Of a stretch of 64,000 bases of DNA, positions 32,451 through 40,399 are shown one piece after another. The notes below the pieces were generated by a model. The model was given only the letters and a program-made list of their open reading frames with translations. It had not been told where the DNA came from and searched no databases. Origin of the DNA: Streptomyces sp. 35G-GA-8 (GTDB lineage Bacteria; Actinomycetota; Actinomycetes; Streptomycetales; Streptomycetaceae); contig NZ_JAMHJQ010000009.1 of the NCBI RefSeq assembly GCF_023534745.1, positions 310,001 through 374,000 on the forward strand, read 5' to 3'. The translations under genes and the position numbers were made by a program. Every line of letters begins with the position of its first letter. Within the stretch, counting starts at the first letter, position 1.

Positions 32451-33052
32451 GCCCCGCTACCGCCTGGAGATCGTTTCCCGCGCCTTGCTCTCGTCCTCGC
32501 CGAGGCCATCGGGCCCTGGCAGATCGACCGGCATCTGCCGCCGCCCGAGGGCGCGGCTGCCGCGTTCCCGGCATGGCATGGCATGGAGCGGGAGCGGGAG
32601 CGGGAAGCCAAAACCGTCCCGCACTCCCACCTCCGTATTCCTGGGGCAGGGCGACCTAACGGTCCAGTTCGCCGACCCGCCCATTGTGGGTCCGGACACG
32701 GACAAGCTCACCGGCCAGGGCGCGCACTTCTTTTGGCTGACCAAGAAGGATCTTGTCGCCGAGATCCGCCGTGGCTGGTTGCCCTCGGGCCGACGGGAGG
32801 ACGGCTCGGGTGACAAGCTCTCCGTAGGCGCAGGGATCCGCGGGGCAGATTCCTCGGCACGTTCGGTCATGAACGGCGGGGCGTCATCAGGCAGCCTCGG
32901 CGCCGAGCGGCACCGGCGGTTGGGAGGCTTGAGTGCGGCCGGTGGACCCTGGCGAGTCCGGCAGCTGATGCGGGAGGTCAACGTCCCGGGGTTCCCGCTG
33001 TGTCGAGCGCCGGAATGGCCTGGCGGACCGGCTCCGAACGGCTTCTGACGAC
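32451..33052. other. Decayed non-coding or remnant sequence between CRISPR leader and tRNA-Ser
   Basis: No intact gene is convincing. Protein-like fragments appear in different plus-strand frames: LVLAEAIGPWQIDRHLPPPE around 32490-32550, then VQFADPPIVGPDTDKLTGQG and FFWLTKKDLVAEIRRGW around 32660-32780. They look like pieces of one or two old genes with frameshifts. GGAGCGGGAGCGGGAGCG at 32585-32605 is a short tandem repeat. I cannot name the ancestral genes. Confidence 0.45.
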
Positions 33053-33090
33053 CATCGCCCCTGACCTGTTTTCCCAGGTCAGGGGCGATG
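33053..33090 (-). terminator. Terminator hairpin after tRNA-Ser
   Basis: A perfect 16-bp stem (33053-33068 with 33075-33090, 6-nt loop) lies 6 bp beyond the 3' end of the minus-strand tRNA. No U-tract follows. It is the only strong structure between the tRNA and the remnant region. Confidence 0.8.
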
Positions 33091-33095
33091 ATCGA

Positions 33096-33183
33096 TGGCG
33101 GTAGCGGAGGGATTTGAACCCTCGGTGAGTTTCCCCACACTCGCTTTCGAGGCGAGCTCCTTCGGCCGCTCGGACACGCTACC
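33096..33183 (-). tRNA. tRNA-Ser (anticodon CGA)
   Basis: On the minus strand the acceptor arms GGTAGCG (33183-33177) and CGCTACC (33106-33100) pair fully. The anticodon loop CTCGAAA gives CGA, flanked by the 5-bp stem. A long variable arm (GTGTGGGGAAACTCAC) marks a class II tRNA, and the T-loop GGGTTCAAATCCC is canonical. CCA is encoded (33098-33096). The 3' end faces the CRISPR/lantibiotic side, the orientation seen when mobile islands insert at tRNA genes. Confidence 0.96.
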
Positions 33184-33249
33184 GAGAGAGAGCTTAGCCC
33201 AAGGTGGGCCGTGCTCCGAAATCGGTATCCCGAGTGCCGCCCGAAGGGC

Positions 33250-33310
33250 GCCCGGCGGCCGGGCGGCGGCCGGGCGGCGGCCGGTCGATGGCCGGGCGGC
33301 GGCTGCCCGA
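33250..33310. repeat. GC tandem repeat (unit GGCGGCCGGGC) after tadA
   Basis: Three to four copies of the 11-bp unit, partly interrupted by GGTCGATGG, fill the space between the tadA stop (33318) and the tRNA 5' end. No gene is seen. It may act as the tadA terminator since the units can pair with themselves. Confidence 0.6.
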
Positions 33311-33317
33311 CGGGTCG

Positions 33318-33800
33318 TCAGCGGTCGCGGAAGAACGACGTCAGCAGGTCGGAGCACTCCTCCGCGAGCACCCCGTGGATCACCTCGGGCCGGTGGTTGA
33401 GCCGTCGGTCGCGTACGACGTCCCAGAGCGAGCCGGCGGCTCCCGCCTTCTCGTCGAGCGCGCCGAAGACCACCCGGTCCACCCGGGACTGGACGATCGC
33501 GCCCGCGCACATCGTGCACGGCTCCAGGGTCACCACCAGCGTGCACTCCGTGAGTCGCCAGGCTCCGAGCTTCCCGGCGGCCCTGCGGATCGCCAGGATC
33601 TCCGCATGTGCCGTCGGGTCGCCCGTGGCCTCGCGTTCGTTGTGGCCCGCGGCGAGCACCGTGCCGTCCGGGGACAGCACGACGGCGCCGACCGGCACAT
33701 CACCGGACAGGGCAGCCCGTGCCGCCTCCTCCAGGGCAAGCCGCATGGCCGCCTGCCACGGTGCGCGTACCGGGTCGGGCGCGGGGTCGTGCCGGATCAC
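33318..33800 (-). CDS. tadA: tRNA-specific adenosine deaminase TadA
   Basis: The 160-aa cytidine/adenosine deaminase-fold enzyme converts A34 of tRNA-Arg(ACG) to inosine. The zinc site is complete: PTAHAEILAI (His and catalytic Glu) and LEPCTMCAGAIVQ (both Cys). The C-terminal helix LLTSFFRDR is as in bacterial TadA. It starts at GTG 33800, sharing one base with the TAG of the preceding gene, whose product is its usual partner in actinobacteria. The first 18 residues precede the family's normal start MRLALEEA, so a later start is possible. Confidence 0.9.
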   Translation of the reverse strand: MIRHDPAPDPVRAPWQAAMRLALEEAARAALSGDVPVGAVVLSPDGTVLAAGHNEREATGDPTAHAEILAIRRAAGKLGAWRLTECTLVVTLEPCTMCAGAIVQSRVDRVVFGALDEKAGAAGSLWDVVRDRRLNHRPEVIHGVLAEECSDLLTSFFRDR

Positions 33801-34336
33801 TATCGGACGGTCTCCAGCACCTCGGCGGCTCCCAGAGCCTCCGCGATCTCGGCCATCGCGTCCGAATCCAGGGCCAGCAGATCGGCCTCGGACAGGCCGA
33901 GGTCGCTGAGAATCTCGCGGTCGCCAACGGCTCCCGCGGGCACGGTCTCCCCGTCCTTCACGGGGATGTCCACTTCCTCCTCGTCGTTCTCGTCCGGTTC
34001 GCCGTCCTCCGTACCGTCGAGGTCCAGCGTGTCCAAGTCGTCGGCCGGGTCGTCGTCGTCCCTGCCGAGCAGTTCATCAATGAGGATCTCCCCGTACGAG
34101 GAGCGTGCGGCCGCGGCCGCGTCGGAGACGTAGATGCGAGGATCTTCCTCGCCCTCCACGCGGAGGATGCCGAACCAGGCATCCTCCTGCTCGATGAACA
34201 CGAGCACCGTGTCCTCGTCCACCGAGGCTTCTCGGGCCAAGTCGGTCAGGTCCGACAAGGTCTCCACATCGTCGAGCTCTGTGTCGCTCGCTTCCCACCC
34301 GTCTTCGGTGCGCGCGAGCAGTGCGGCGAAGTACAC
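33800..34336 (-). CDS. tRNA adenosine deaminase-associated protein
   Basis: The 178-aa acidic protein belongs to the actinobacterial family found beside tadA. It shows MYFAALLARTEDGWEASDTELDDVETLSDL and VLVFIEQEDAWFGILRVEGEEDPRIYVSDAAAAARSSYGE. Residues 90-125 are an Asp/Glu-rich linker. The function is unproven; coupling to tadA (1-bp overlap) implies a shared role. Length is normal. Confidence 0.88.
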   Translation of the reverse strand: MYFAALLARTEDGWEASDTELDDVETLSDLTDLAREASVDEDTVLVFIEQEDAWFGILRVEGEEDPRIYVSDAAAAARSSYGEILIDELLGRDDDDPADDLDTLDLDGTEDGEPDENDEEEVDIPVKDGETVPAGAVGDREILSDLGLSEADLLALDSDAMAEIAEALGAAEVLETVR

Positions 34337-34560
34337 CGTGACTCTCCCACTGGTCAGAGGTGTGACGATCCGGCGGTGCGCTGATCTGCCCCGCCCACTC
34401 GGAATCGTGGCAGAAACGAACGCTTCGCGAGAGGTCTTCCACCGTTGCGTCGTCGGGCCATTTTATTAGGCCCCTGTTCGGCTCCGGGCGCCGGATGCCT
34501 TCCATGAGCATGCGGGATGGACATGACGTACGTCGCGCGCCGGGCGCGGCTACCGGCCGG

Positions 34561-34824
34561 TCACCACCGGAACGTACGCATCCGCATCTGCTGGCGCATC
34601 CGCGCGGCGCGGGCCTGCCGGGGTTTTACGCGCTCGCGCAGCGCCTTGGCCTCGTTCAGCTCCCGCAGGAACTGCGCGCGCCGCCGACGGCGCTCGGCCT
34701 CGCTCTCCCGGGCGTCCGCCGGGGTCTCCGCCCAGGCCTCGTCCGCTTCCCGGGCCTCGGCCTCCGCCCTCGCCTCGGCCTCGTCGGGGCGCTGATCCCG
34801 GCCTTCCCGATCCTCGTCCGGCAT
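34561..34824 (-). CDS. Small charged conserved protein
   Basis: The 87-aa protein is almost entirely Arg/Glu/Ala: acidic in the first half (EAEAREADEAWAETPADARE) and basic in the second (ERRRRRAQFLRELNEAKALRERVKPRQARAARMRQQ), predicted as one long helix or coiled coil. A similar protein sits between the tadA pair and upp in other Streptomyces, from memory. Nothing indicates its activity. The flanking gaps (34337-34560, 34825-34967) hold no other gene. Confidence 0.68.
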   Translation of the reverse strand: MPDEDREGRDQRPDEAEARAEAEAREADEAWAETPADARESEAERRRRRAQFLRELNEAKALRERVKPRQARAARMRQQMRMRTFRW

Positions 34825-34967
34825 GGCTTCGTCACCACCTCAGGCTGCGTACTCAGCTCCGCGGTGTACCGGGGCCGACCTTCTGACACCTTCCCTCACT
34901 GACCGGGGTTGATGCCGACCGGACGGTGGCAGCGCGTACGGCCTTGGCCCCCGGTTACTGTGTCGCC

Positions 34968-35603
34968 ATGCGGATTCATGTCGTCGACCACCCGCTGGTG
35001 GCGCACAAACTCACCACGCTGCGCGATCGGCGCACCGACTCCCCGACCTTCCGGCGCCTCGCCGACGAGCTGGTCACCCTGCTCGCGTACGAGGCCACCC
35101 GGGACGTACGGACAGAACAGGTCGACATCCAGACACCGGTGACCGGCACGACGGGCGTGAAGCTCTCGTACCCGCGCCCCCTCGTGGTCCCGATCCTCCG
35201 GGCCGGCCTCGGCATGCTCGACGGCATGGTGCGGCTGCTGCCGACCGCGGAGGTGGGCTTCCTCGGGATGATCCGCGACGAGGAGACCCTTCAGGCGTCC
35301 ACCTACGCGAACCGCATGCCCGAGGACCTCTCGGGACGCCAGGTGTACGTGCTCGATCCCATGCTGGCGACCGGCGGCACGCTGGTCGCGGCGATCCGTG
35401 AGCTGATCAAGCGCGGCGCGGACGATGTGACCGCGGTCGTGCTGCTCGCGGCGCCCGAGGGCGTCGAGGTGATGGAGCGCGAGCTCGCGGGTACGCCGGT
35501 GACGGTCGTCACGGCGGCGGTGGACGAGCGCCTCAACGAGAACGGCTACATCGTCCCGGGCCTCGGCGACGCGGGCGACCGTATGTACGGGACGGCCGAG
35601 TAG
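34968..35603 (+). CDS. upp: Uracil phosphoribosyltransferase
   Basis: The 211-aa enzyme makes UMP from uracil and PRPP in pyrimidine salvage. Diagnostic segments are [34 protein letters not shown], the PRPP loop [18 protein letters not shown] and the C-terminal uracil site [15 protein letters not shown]. The start at 34968 is the conserved one, and a GTTACTGT hexamer region just 6-12 bp before it suggests a leaderless transcript. It is convergent with the LytR_C gene and is ended by the hairpin at 35695-35737. Confidence 0.95.
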   Translation: MRIHVVDHPLVAHKLTTLRDRRTDSPTFRRLADELVTLLAYEATRDVRTEQVDIQTPVTGTTGVKLSYPRPLVVPILRAGLGMLDGMVRLLPTAEVGFLGMIRDEETLQASTYANRMPEDLSGRQVYVLDPMLATGGTLVAAIRELIKRGADDVTAVVLLAAPEGVEVMERELAGTPVTVVTAAVDERLNENGYIVPGLGDAGDRMYGTAE

Positions 35604-35611
35604 GGCATCCG

Positions 35612-35705
35612 CTGGGACCCGGTTCGCGTCATGGCCCGGTTCGCTTCATGGCCTGGTTCGGGCCATGGCCCGACTCGCGTCATGGCCCGACTCGCGTCGG
35701 GGCCC
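35612..35705. repeat. Tandem repeat after upp (unit GGCCCGGTTCGCGTCATGG)
   Basis: About five diverged copies of an 18-20 bp unit (GACCCGGTTCGCGTCATGG, GCCCGGTTCGCTTCATGG, GCCCGACTCGCGTCATGG) follow the upp stop directly. The last copy forms the left arm of the terminator hairpin, suggesting that the array grew out of the terminator. Confidence 0.7.
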
Positions 35706-35737
35706 GGTTCGCGCGGCAGGCGAACCGGGCCCCGACG
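35695..35737. terminator. Bidirectional terminator between upp and LytR_C gene
   Basis: A perfect 18-bp stem (35695-35712 with 35720-35737) with a 7-nt loop lies between the convergent stops at 35603 and 35751. No other strong stem is present in the gap. Confidence 0.82.
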
Positions 35738-35750
35738 GAAGGCGTGACGG

Positions 35751-36389
35751 TCAGTTCTTCGGGGCCGCCCCCAGATCCCCGCAGGCGGGATCCGACGCGG
35801 CGCTCGACTGGGTGGCCAGGGCCTGGTCGGCGTCCTTCTGGTCGGTCAGCGCCTCGAAGGCCGCGCCGAGAATCAGATCGACATCCGGTGTCTTACGGGA
35901 GTCGGTCTTCGACGTGGCCCCCTTCAGTTGGGCGCCCAGGACGGTGAAGAAACCGTCCTCGGGCTTCAGCGCGCCGAGCAGTATCCCGGTGCCCGGGACC
36001 TTCTTGTCGTACGCGGCGGGGGCGTTGCCCACCTTGCCGATGACGAAGCCGCGTTTCTTCAGCTCGTCGGCGGTGGTCTGGGCGAGTCCGCCTCGCGGGG
36101 TCGCGTTGTAGACGTTGACCGTGATCTGGCCGGGCTTGGGGAGCGCCTTGACGGGCTCGGACGAGTGCTTGCAGCCGGACTTCCCGGCGGCGGCGGCGCT
36201 TTTCGTGCCGCCCCCCGTGAAGACGTCGATGAGCTGCAGCGTTCCCCAGCCGGCCAGGCCGAGGGCAACGACGGATGCGACGGCCGCGAGCACGATCCTG
36301 CGACGATGACGGGGGCGGCGCATGCGCGGGTATTTGTTGCCCGTAATGCGGTACTTTCCGCCCATGCCGGGGGGAGTCAGCATGCTCAT
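35751..36389 (-). CDS. LytR C-terminal-domain membrane protein
   Basis: The 212-aa protein has a basic cytoplasmic start (KYPRMRRPRHRRR), one membrane helix (IVLAAVASVVALGLAGWGTLQLI), and an extracytoplasmic LytR_C domain (QITVNVYNATPRGGLAQTTADELKKRGFVIGKVGNAP). This stand-alone domain accompanies cell-wall polymer transfer proteins of the LytR-CpsA-Psr family; its own activity is unknown. Two mature cysteines could form a disulphide. It is conserved next to upp in Streptomyces. Confidence 0.87.
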   Translation of the reverse strand: MSMLTPPGMGGKYRITGNKYPRMRRPRHRRRIVLAAVASVVALGLAGWGTLQLIDVFTGGGTKSAAAAGKSGCKHSSEPVKALPKPGQITVNVYNATPRGGLAQTTADELKKRGFVIGKVGNAPAAYDKKVPGTGILLGALKPEDGFFTVLGAQLKGATSKTDSRKTPDVDLILGAAFEALTDQKDADQALATQSSAASDPACGDLGAAPKN

Positions 36390-36552
36390 GGCCGCAGCGT
36401 AGTGCGCCCCGGTGGTGTTTCCTACTAAATGATCAACTGGTTGCGCGGTCCGGGTGGCGAAAGGCCCCGAAAGGCTCAGTGCTCGAAGGGCCGGCCCTGC
36501 CGGAGCCCCCTCTGCCGGCGGAGCCCCCTATGCCGGCCCCTGTCCCCACGGA

Positions 36553-36855
36553 TCAGCGCGGATCCAGCTCCAGCACGCGTGCGTGCAGCACCTGGCGCTG
36601 CTGGAGCGCGGCGCGCACGGCGCGGTGCAGACCGTCCTCCAGATAGAGATCGCCCTGCCACTTCACGACATGGGCGAAGAGGTCCCCATAGAAGGTCGAG
36701 TCCTCGGCGAGCAGTGTCTCCAGGTCCAATTGACCCTTCGTGGTCACGAGCTGATCGAGGCGGACCGGGCGCGGCGCGACATCCGCCCACTGCCGGGTGC
36801 TTTCCCGGCCGTGGTCGGGATACGGCCGCCCGTTACCGATGCGCTTGAAGATCAC
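36553..36855 (-). CDS. VapB-like/conserved protein of the upp region
   Basis: The 100-aa protein MIFKRIGNGRPYPDHGRESTRQWADV ... VVKWQGDLYLEDGLHRAVRAALQQRQVLHARVLEL is strongly conserved in actinobacteria and is often labelled a VapB-type antitoxin. No toxin gene is adjacent, so a toxin-antitoxin role is doubtful. The GDLYLEDGLHRAVRAAL segment resembles the ParB-like nuclease core (GxHR-type). Its start lies 262 bp from the next plus-side element. Confidence 0.72.
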   Translation of the reverse strand: MIFKRIGNGRPYPDHGRESTRQWADVAPRPVRLDQLVTTKGQLDLETLLAEDSTFYGDLFAHVVKWQGDLYLEDGLHRAVRAALQQRQVLHARVLELDPR

Positions 36856-37068
36856 ACGGAAAGCCTACCGGGCGACCGGCTCCGGGCGCAGCCATGGTGC
36901 CTGAGTTCAAAAGTCACATTCATTGGCAAAGGGGGCGTAAAGCGTGAGTGGAACCAACCCCTCCGGCGCCCGCGCCCCCGCGAGCGCGGCCGTCGGCGGC
37001 TGGGGGTGCGCCGCCGATTCGCTCGAAAGGGGTCCGGTGAGGTGGGCGACAGCGACTCACCACGCCAT

Positions 37069-37130
37069 CCCGCCCGTCTGACGTCGCCCGTCCGCCGGAC
37101 CCGCCGGACGGGCGACGTCAGACGGGCGGG
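37069..37130. terminator. Perfect 26-bp inverted repeat
   Basis: Arms 37069-37094 and 37105-37130 are exact complements with a 10-nt centre. The right arm contains the stop codon of the minus-strand Cys-rich gene, so the structure probably ends its transcript. It is the longest perfect hairpin in the window. The rest of the gap 36856-37068 shows no gene. Confidence 0.75.
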
Positions 37131-37447
37131 GTCCCCGGCGGGGACTGCGGGCGCGGGTTCGGCGGCGGATGCGGGCCCGGATCGGGCGGTAGTTTGGGGC
37201 CGCCCGGTTTCGCGTGCTTTCCATTGCTCGTTCGCGTTCTGCGGTTCGAGAGCCCGAAGATTCCGAACGGCGGAAAGATATCCACGCGCCTCGGGAAATT
37301 CGCCTCGGCGCACCCGAGGCACAGCAGGTCCATAGAGCCGTCCTGGGTGGTGCGTGCCGCCTCCACGCTGTTTATCCAGCAGGATTCGCAGTACCAGCAG
37401 TCCGTCTTTGAGAGCAGCACGGTGGTCAAGGTCGCCCTGGGCATCAC
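37118..37447 (-). CDS. Small Cys-rich protein, possible zinc ribbon
   Basis: The 109-aa frame has two CxxC pairs, DCWYCESCW and LLCLGCAEANF, 22 residues apart, then a Pro-rich tail (PPDPGPHPPPNPRPQSPPGTPP). The spacing suits a zinc-binding knuckle. It uses more A/T codons than its neighbours. The family is unknown to me. ATG at 37447 or 37444 may start it. It is divergent from the XRE regulator with 305 bp between them. Confidence 0.5.
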   Translation of the reverse strand: MMPRATLTTVLLSKTDCWYCESCWINSVEAARTTQDGSMDLLCLGCAEANFPRRVDIFPPFGIFGLSNRRTRTSNGKHAKPGGPKLPPDPGPHPPPNPRPQSPPGTPPV

Positions 37448-37657
37448 GTCACCTTTCCATGCGCCGCGTTCTGATGCCCTCCGAGGGATACTCGATAATA
37501 AACCGGCTCGTGCAATTCACCTGCTTCGGCGGGTAGTTGTTCCGCCCGGCGCCGCCGGAGCATAGTCGTGCCGAGGACCACGGCCTCCAATTCAGGGGGA
37601 CGGTGTGTCATTGAGTTCGATTCCTCGCGCATTGTCGTCCTCGGGGCGATGCAACTA

Positions 37658-37689
37658 CGTTGCACAGGACAAGGGTTGCGTTGCACAGG
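37658..37689 (+). promoter_or_regulatory. CGTTGCACAGG direct repeats upstream of the XRE regulator
   Basis: CGTTGCACAGG occurs at 37658-37668 and 37679-37689, exactly 21 bp (two helical turns) apart. The first overlaps a small dyad GCAAC-TAC-GTTGC (37651-37663). It lies 64-95 bp before the ATG at 37753, in a relatively A/T-rich gap (37448-37752) with no gene. A repressor or autoregulator site is likely; which protein binds is unknown. Confidence 0.5.
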
Positions 37690-37752
37690 GCGGGCGCACA
37701 ACGTCGCACGCGTTCCAGTCGAGATCTGTCACATGACATGAGGGGAGCGGCC

Positions 37753-38700
37753 ATGGGCCGACGCAACGCAGGGGGCGGGGAGAAAGGCGCCAGCACGGCC
37801 GATGTCTTCGGTGAAGTTCTGAAGCACTGCCGTGAGTCCATAGGTGTTACGCAAATAGCACTGGCTGGCGAAGTCCCCTGCGATCGCTCCTACGTTGCCC
37901 GTGTGGAAGCCGGAACACGTGTTCCTGACGAGAAATTCGCTGAGACGTGCGACATCGTGTTGCGTACCGGCGGCATCCTGCAGAAGCTCTGGCACAAGAT
38001 CGACTGGTATCCGGAAGTGGACCATCCGGACTGGTTCAAGCGCCGTGCCGCCATGGACGCGGAGGCGACGGCGCTCCGTGAGTACCAGACCCAGATGATG
38101 CCGGGGCTGCTGCAGACCGAGGACTACGCCCGAGCGTTGCTCTCGCGCCGGGCCAACGGGGACGAGCTGGAGAGGCGCGTCCGCGCGCGGCTCAGCAGGC
38201 AGCACAGGTTTCTCTCCCCCGAGGGGCCGCTTCTGCTCATGGTCCTGGATGAGAGCTGCATCCGGAACACGGTCGGCAGCGCGGCCGTCATGCGGGATCA
38301 GTGCGCACATCTGCTGCGCGTGGGAAAGCAGCCGAACATCCGTGTTCAAGTCGCCCCGGCGGGTGTCCCGGGTATTTGGCGTCCCAATACGTCCATGTCT
38401 CTGATCACCCTCTCGGATGGCCATGTCTGGGTGTACTCGGAATCGCTTGACCGCGGGCACTTCAGCGACGATCCGGAAGTTACCGGCCGTCATGCACAGA
38501 CCTATGCTGTTCTGAGGGCGGATGCGCTGTCCGCCTCCGAGTCTGCCGCGTTGCTCAATGACGCGATGGAAGGGTACGGCCACCATGATGAATCGCGATT
38601 TCAGAGCGACAACGTGGGTAAAGAGCAGTTACAGCGGCGACAACAGCGGAAACTGCGTGGAAATAGGCACCGGTATCCCGGGCATTATCCCCGTACGTGA
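37753..38700 (+). CDS. XRE-family regulator with DUF5753 domain
   Basis: In this 315-aa protein residues 15-75 are a Cro/C1 HTH (FGEVLKHCRESIGVTQIALAGEVPCDRSYVARVEAGTRVPDEK). Residues 100-280 are DUF5753 (EYQTQMMPGLLQTEDYARALL, RLSRQHRFLSPEGPLLLMVLDESCI). This architecture is the streptomycete regulator that pairs with a DUF397 protein. ATG 37753 is chosen for AGGGGAG 5 bp upstream. The last 38 residues have no family similarity and run in another frame over the DUF397 start, giving a 116-bp overlap that is much longer than usual. Overall codon use is less G/C-biased than the neighbours, which fits horizontal acquisition. Confidence 0.85.
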   Translation: MGRRNAGGGEKGASTADVFGEVLKHCRESIGVTQIALAGEVPCDRSYVARVEAGTRVPDEKFAETCDIVLRTGGILQKLWHKIDWYPEVDHPDWFKRRAAMDAEATALREYQTQMMPGLLQTEDYARALLSRRANGDELERRVRARLSRQHRFLSPEGPLLLMVLDESCIRNTVGSAAVMRDQCAHLLRVGKQPNIRVQVAPAGVPGIWRPNTSMSLITLSDGHVWVYSESLDRGHFSDDPEVTGRHAQTYAVLRADALSASESAALLNDAMEGYGHHDESRFQSDNVGKEQLQRRQQRKLRGNRHRYPGHYPRT

Positions 38701-38797
38701 CAGCAAGAATACCGAGGGCCCGGTCCTCGTGTTCAGCAGAGCTGTTTTCTCCACGTTCGTTTCCGGCGCCAGAACCGCCGCGCACCCCATCGCCTGA
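38585..38797 (+). CDS. DUF397 domain protein
   Basis: The 70-aa protein FRATTWVKSSYSGDNSGNCVEIG ... IPVRDSKNTEGPVLVFSRAVFSTFV is the classic DUF397 domain (WxKSSYS, NCVEV, VRDSK). These small proteins accompany XRE-DUF5753 regulators and probably act as their partners in a toxin-antitoxin-like or developmental switch. It starts inside the regulator's reading frame at one of two adjacent ATGs (38585, 38588). It is preceded by no strong ribosome-binding site, consistent with coupled translation. Confidence 0.87.
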   Translation: MMNRDFRATTWVKSSYSGDNSGNCVEIGTGIPGIIPVRDSKNTEGPVLVFSRAVFSTFVSGARTAAHPIA

Positions 38798-38833
38798 ACG
38801 CAATGGGGTGCGCCGTGCTGTCGGGCCTCTCCG

Positions 38834-40399
38834 TTACGCGGTGGGCGTGTGGCCCCGGGAGTGCGAAACGGTTTCGGCCTCGCCGCGCTTGAGCGGGATC
38901 CGCGCCGCTTCGGCGGTGGCCGTCGGCTTGGTCACCGAACTCAGATCGTGAGCGTAGGTGCCCACGGCGTTGGCGATCACGTCGATGTTAATGCCGAACG
39001 CCTTCATATTGATGTTCGAGAGATCGTCGCAGGCCGAGTGGTAGCACCTGTCGTACGCGATACCGGCCTGGCCGCCGTACTTCTTCGCCTGGGCCTCGGA
39101 CTTGATGCCCTCGGCGCCGGTGAAGGTGCCGCCGGACGGGATGCCCGCCTCGATGAACGGCCCGTAGTCGGAGCGGCCGTCGAAGTCCGTGCCCTCGTGC
39201 GGAATCTTCTTGCTGTCGAGGAAGTCGGTGATGCCCTTCTCCAACTGGGCTGAGCCCTCGGGCCCGGGGCCCGCGCCCACGCCGTCCGAGTCGTCGCCGT
39301 CGTACACGAACTGAGCGAAGTTCGGCGAGGCGATCATGTCGAAGTTGAGGTAGAGCGCGATGTCCGCGCGCTGTGCGGCGGTGAGGCCGTTGACGTACGC
39401 CTCGGCGCCGAGCAGGCCCAGCTCCTCCGCCGACCACCAGGCGAAGCGCACCTTGTTCGCCGGCTTGTCATGCGTCTTGGCGAGCTTGAGGGCGACCTCC
39501 AACAGCCCGGCGGAACCGGAGCCGTTGTCGTTGATGCCGGGGCCCTCGGTGACGGAGTCCAGATGGGAGCCGAGCATCACGGTCCTGTCCGCCCTGCCGC
39601 CCTTGGTCTCGGCGACCACATTGCGGGTGGTGCGCTCCTCCTGGAGCTGGCGGATGTCCAGGGAGACCTTCACCGCGCCCTTGGCGGCCTCGGCGGCCAG
39701 CGCCTGGCCCTCGGCCCGCGTGATGCCGCCCGTGGGGATCTTCCCGGCGTCCGGGCCGCCGAGCGTTCCGCTGAGCGCGCCCTCGGTGTTGTTGTAGATG
39801 ACCGCGGCGACCGCGCCTGCCGCCGCCGCCTCCTTCTGCTTCGTCGCGAAGTCGCAGCCGCCGCGCTGGATCAGCGCGATCTTGCCGGTGAAGGCGCCGG
39901 CGGCGTAGTCGGCCGGCTCGCAGCCCGTGGTCGCGTCGACCGGGACGACGGCGAGGTCGGCCGCGATGCCGCCCTCCTTGGTGGACGTCGTGTACGACAT
40001 GGCCGTGATCGCGATGTCGCGCGGCGTCGGCGCGGTGACCGTCAGCTTCTCGGCGAGCGTCTCGATATAGGTGATGTCGAACGTGTTGTACGAGACCTGG
40101 TAACCGGCCTTCTTCAGCTGGCTGTACACATACGCGGCGGAGGCGTCGTGGCCGAGGGTGCCGGCCGCCCTGTTGCCGTTGGCCGAGTCCGCGATGGCCT
40201 GGAACTTCTCCAGATGCCGGTAGGCGTCGCCGGCCGATGCCTCGCTCACCAGCTTCCGGGAGAGCTTCGCCGCGTCCTTCGCGGCGTCCTTGGCCGGGTC
40301 GTGGGAGCGCGCGGAGGCGGACGAGGCGGACAGCAGCAGAGGGGCGGCGAGCGCGGTGGTGGCCGCGACTGCCAGGAGTCTGCGGGAAGTTGCGTTCAC
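38834..40399 (-). CDS. Secreted M28-family zinc aminopeptidase
   Basis: The 521-aa precursor has a signal peptide (SRRLLAVAATTALAAPLLLSASSASA), a PA domain inserted at about residues 130-240 (CEPADYAAGAFTGKIALIQRGGCDFATKQKEAAAAGA), and a M28 catalytic domain. The ligands are visible: GSHLDSVTEGPGINDNGSG (His, bridging Asp), WWSAEELGLLGA (general base and ligand Glu), LNFDMIASPN and CYHSACDD. It resembles Streptomyces griseus aminopeptidase and would release N-terminal hydrophobic residues outside the cell. The start is GTG 40399. It is longer than SGAP because of the PA domain. Confidence 0.9.
   Translation of the reverse strand: MNATSRRLLAVAATTALAAPLLLSASSASARSHDPAKDAAKDAAKLSRKLVSEASAGDAYRHLEKFQAIADSANGNRAAGTLGHDASAAYVYSQLKKAGYQVSYNTFDITYIETLAEKLTVTAPTPRDIAITAMSYTTSTKEGGIAADLAVVPVDATTGCEPADYAAGAFTGKIALIQRGGCDFATKQKEAAAAGAVAAVIYNNTEGALSGTLGGPDAGKIPTGGITRAEGQALAAEAAKGAVKVSLDIRQLQEERTTRNVVAETKGGRADRTVMLGSHLDSVTEGPGINDNGSGSAGLLEVALKLAKTHDKPANKVRFAWWSAEELGLLGAEAYVNGLTAAQRADIALYLNFDMIASPNFAQFVYDGDDSDGVGAGPGPEGSAQLEKGITDFLDSKKIPHEGTDFDGRSDYGPFIEAGIPSGGTFTGAEGIKSEAQAKKYGGQAGIAYDRCYHSACDDLSNINMKAFGINIDVIANAVGTYAHDLSSVTKPTATAEAARIPLKRGEAETVSHSRGHTPTA

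Noticed and set aside
33096..33120. tRNA-Ser 3' end as an integration site with a matching direct repeat
   Set aside because: I looked for a copy of the last 20 or so bases of the tRNA near 15.5 kb and between 32.3 and 33.0 kb and saw none. Insertion by a tRNA-targeting integrase is not demonstrated, and no integrase gene is present.
36553..36855. A VapBC toxin-antitoxin module
   Set aside because: Only the VapB-like protein is present; the neighbouring frames do not encode a PIN-domain toxin.
36852..37322. 156-codon minus-strand frame overlapping the Cys-rich gene and the 26-bp hairpin
   Set aside because: It reads through both hairpin arms (giving RLTSPVRR repeats) and has no similarity to proteins; the overlapping frame with CxxC pairs is the better candidate.
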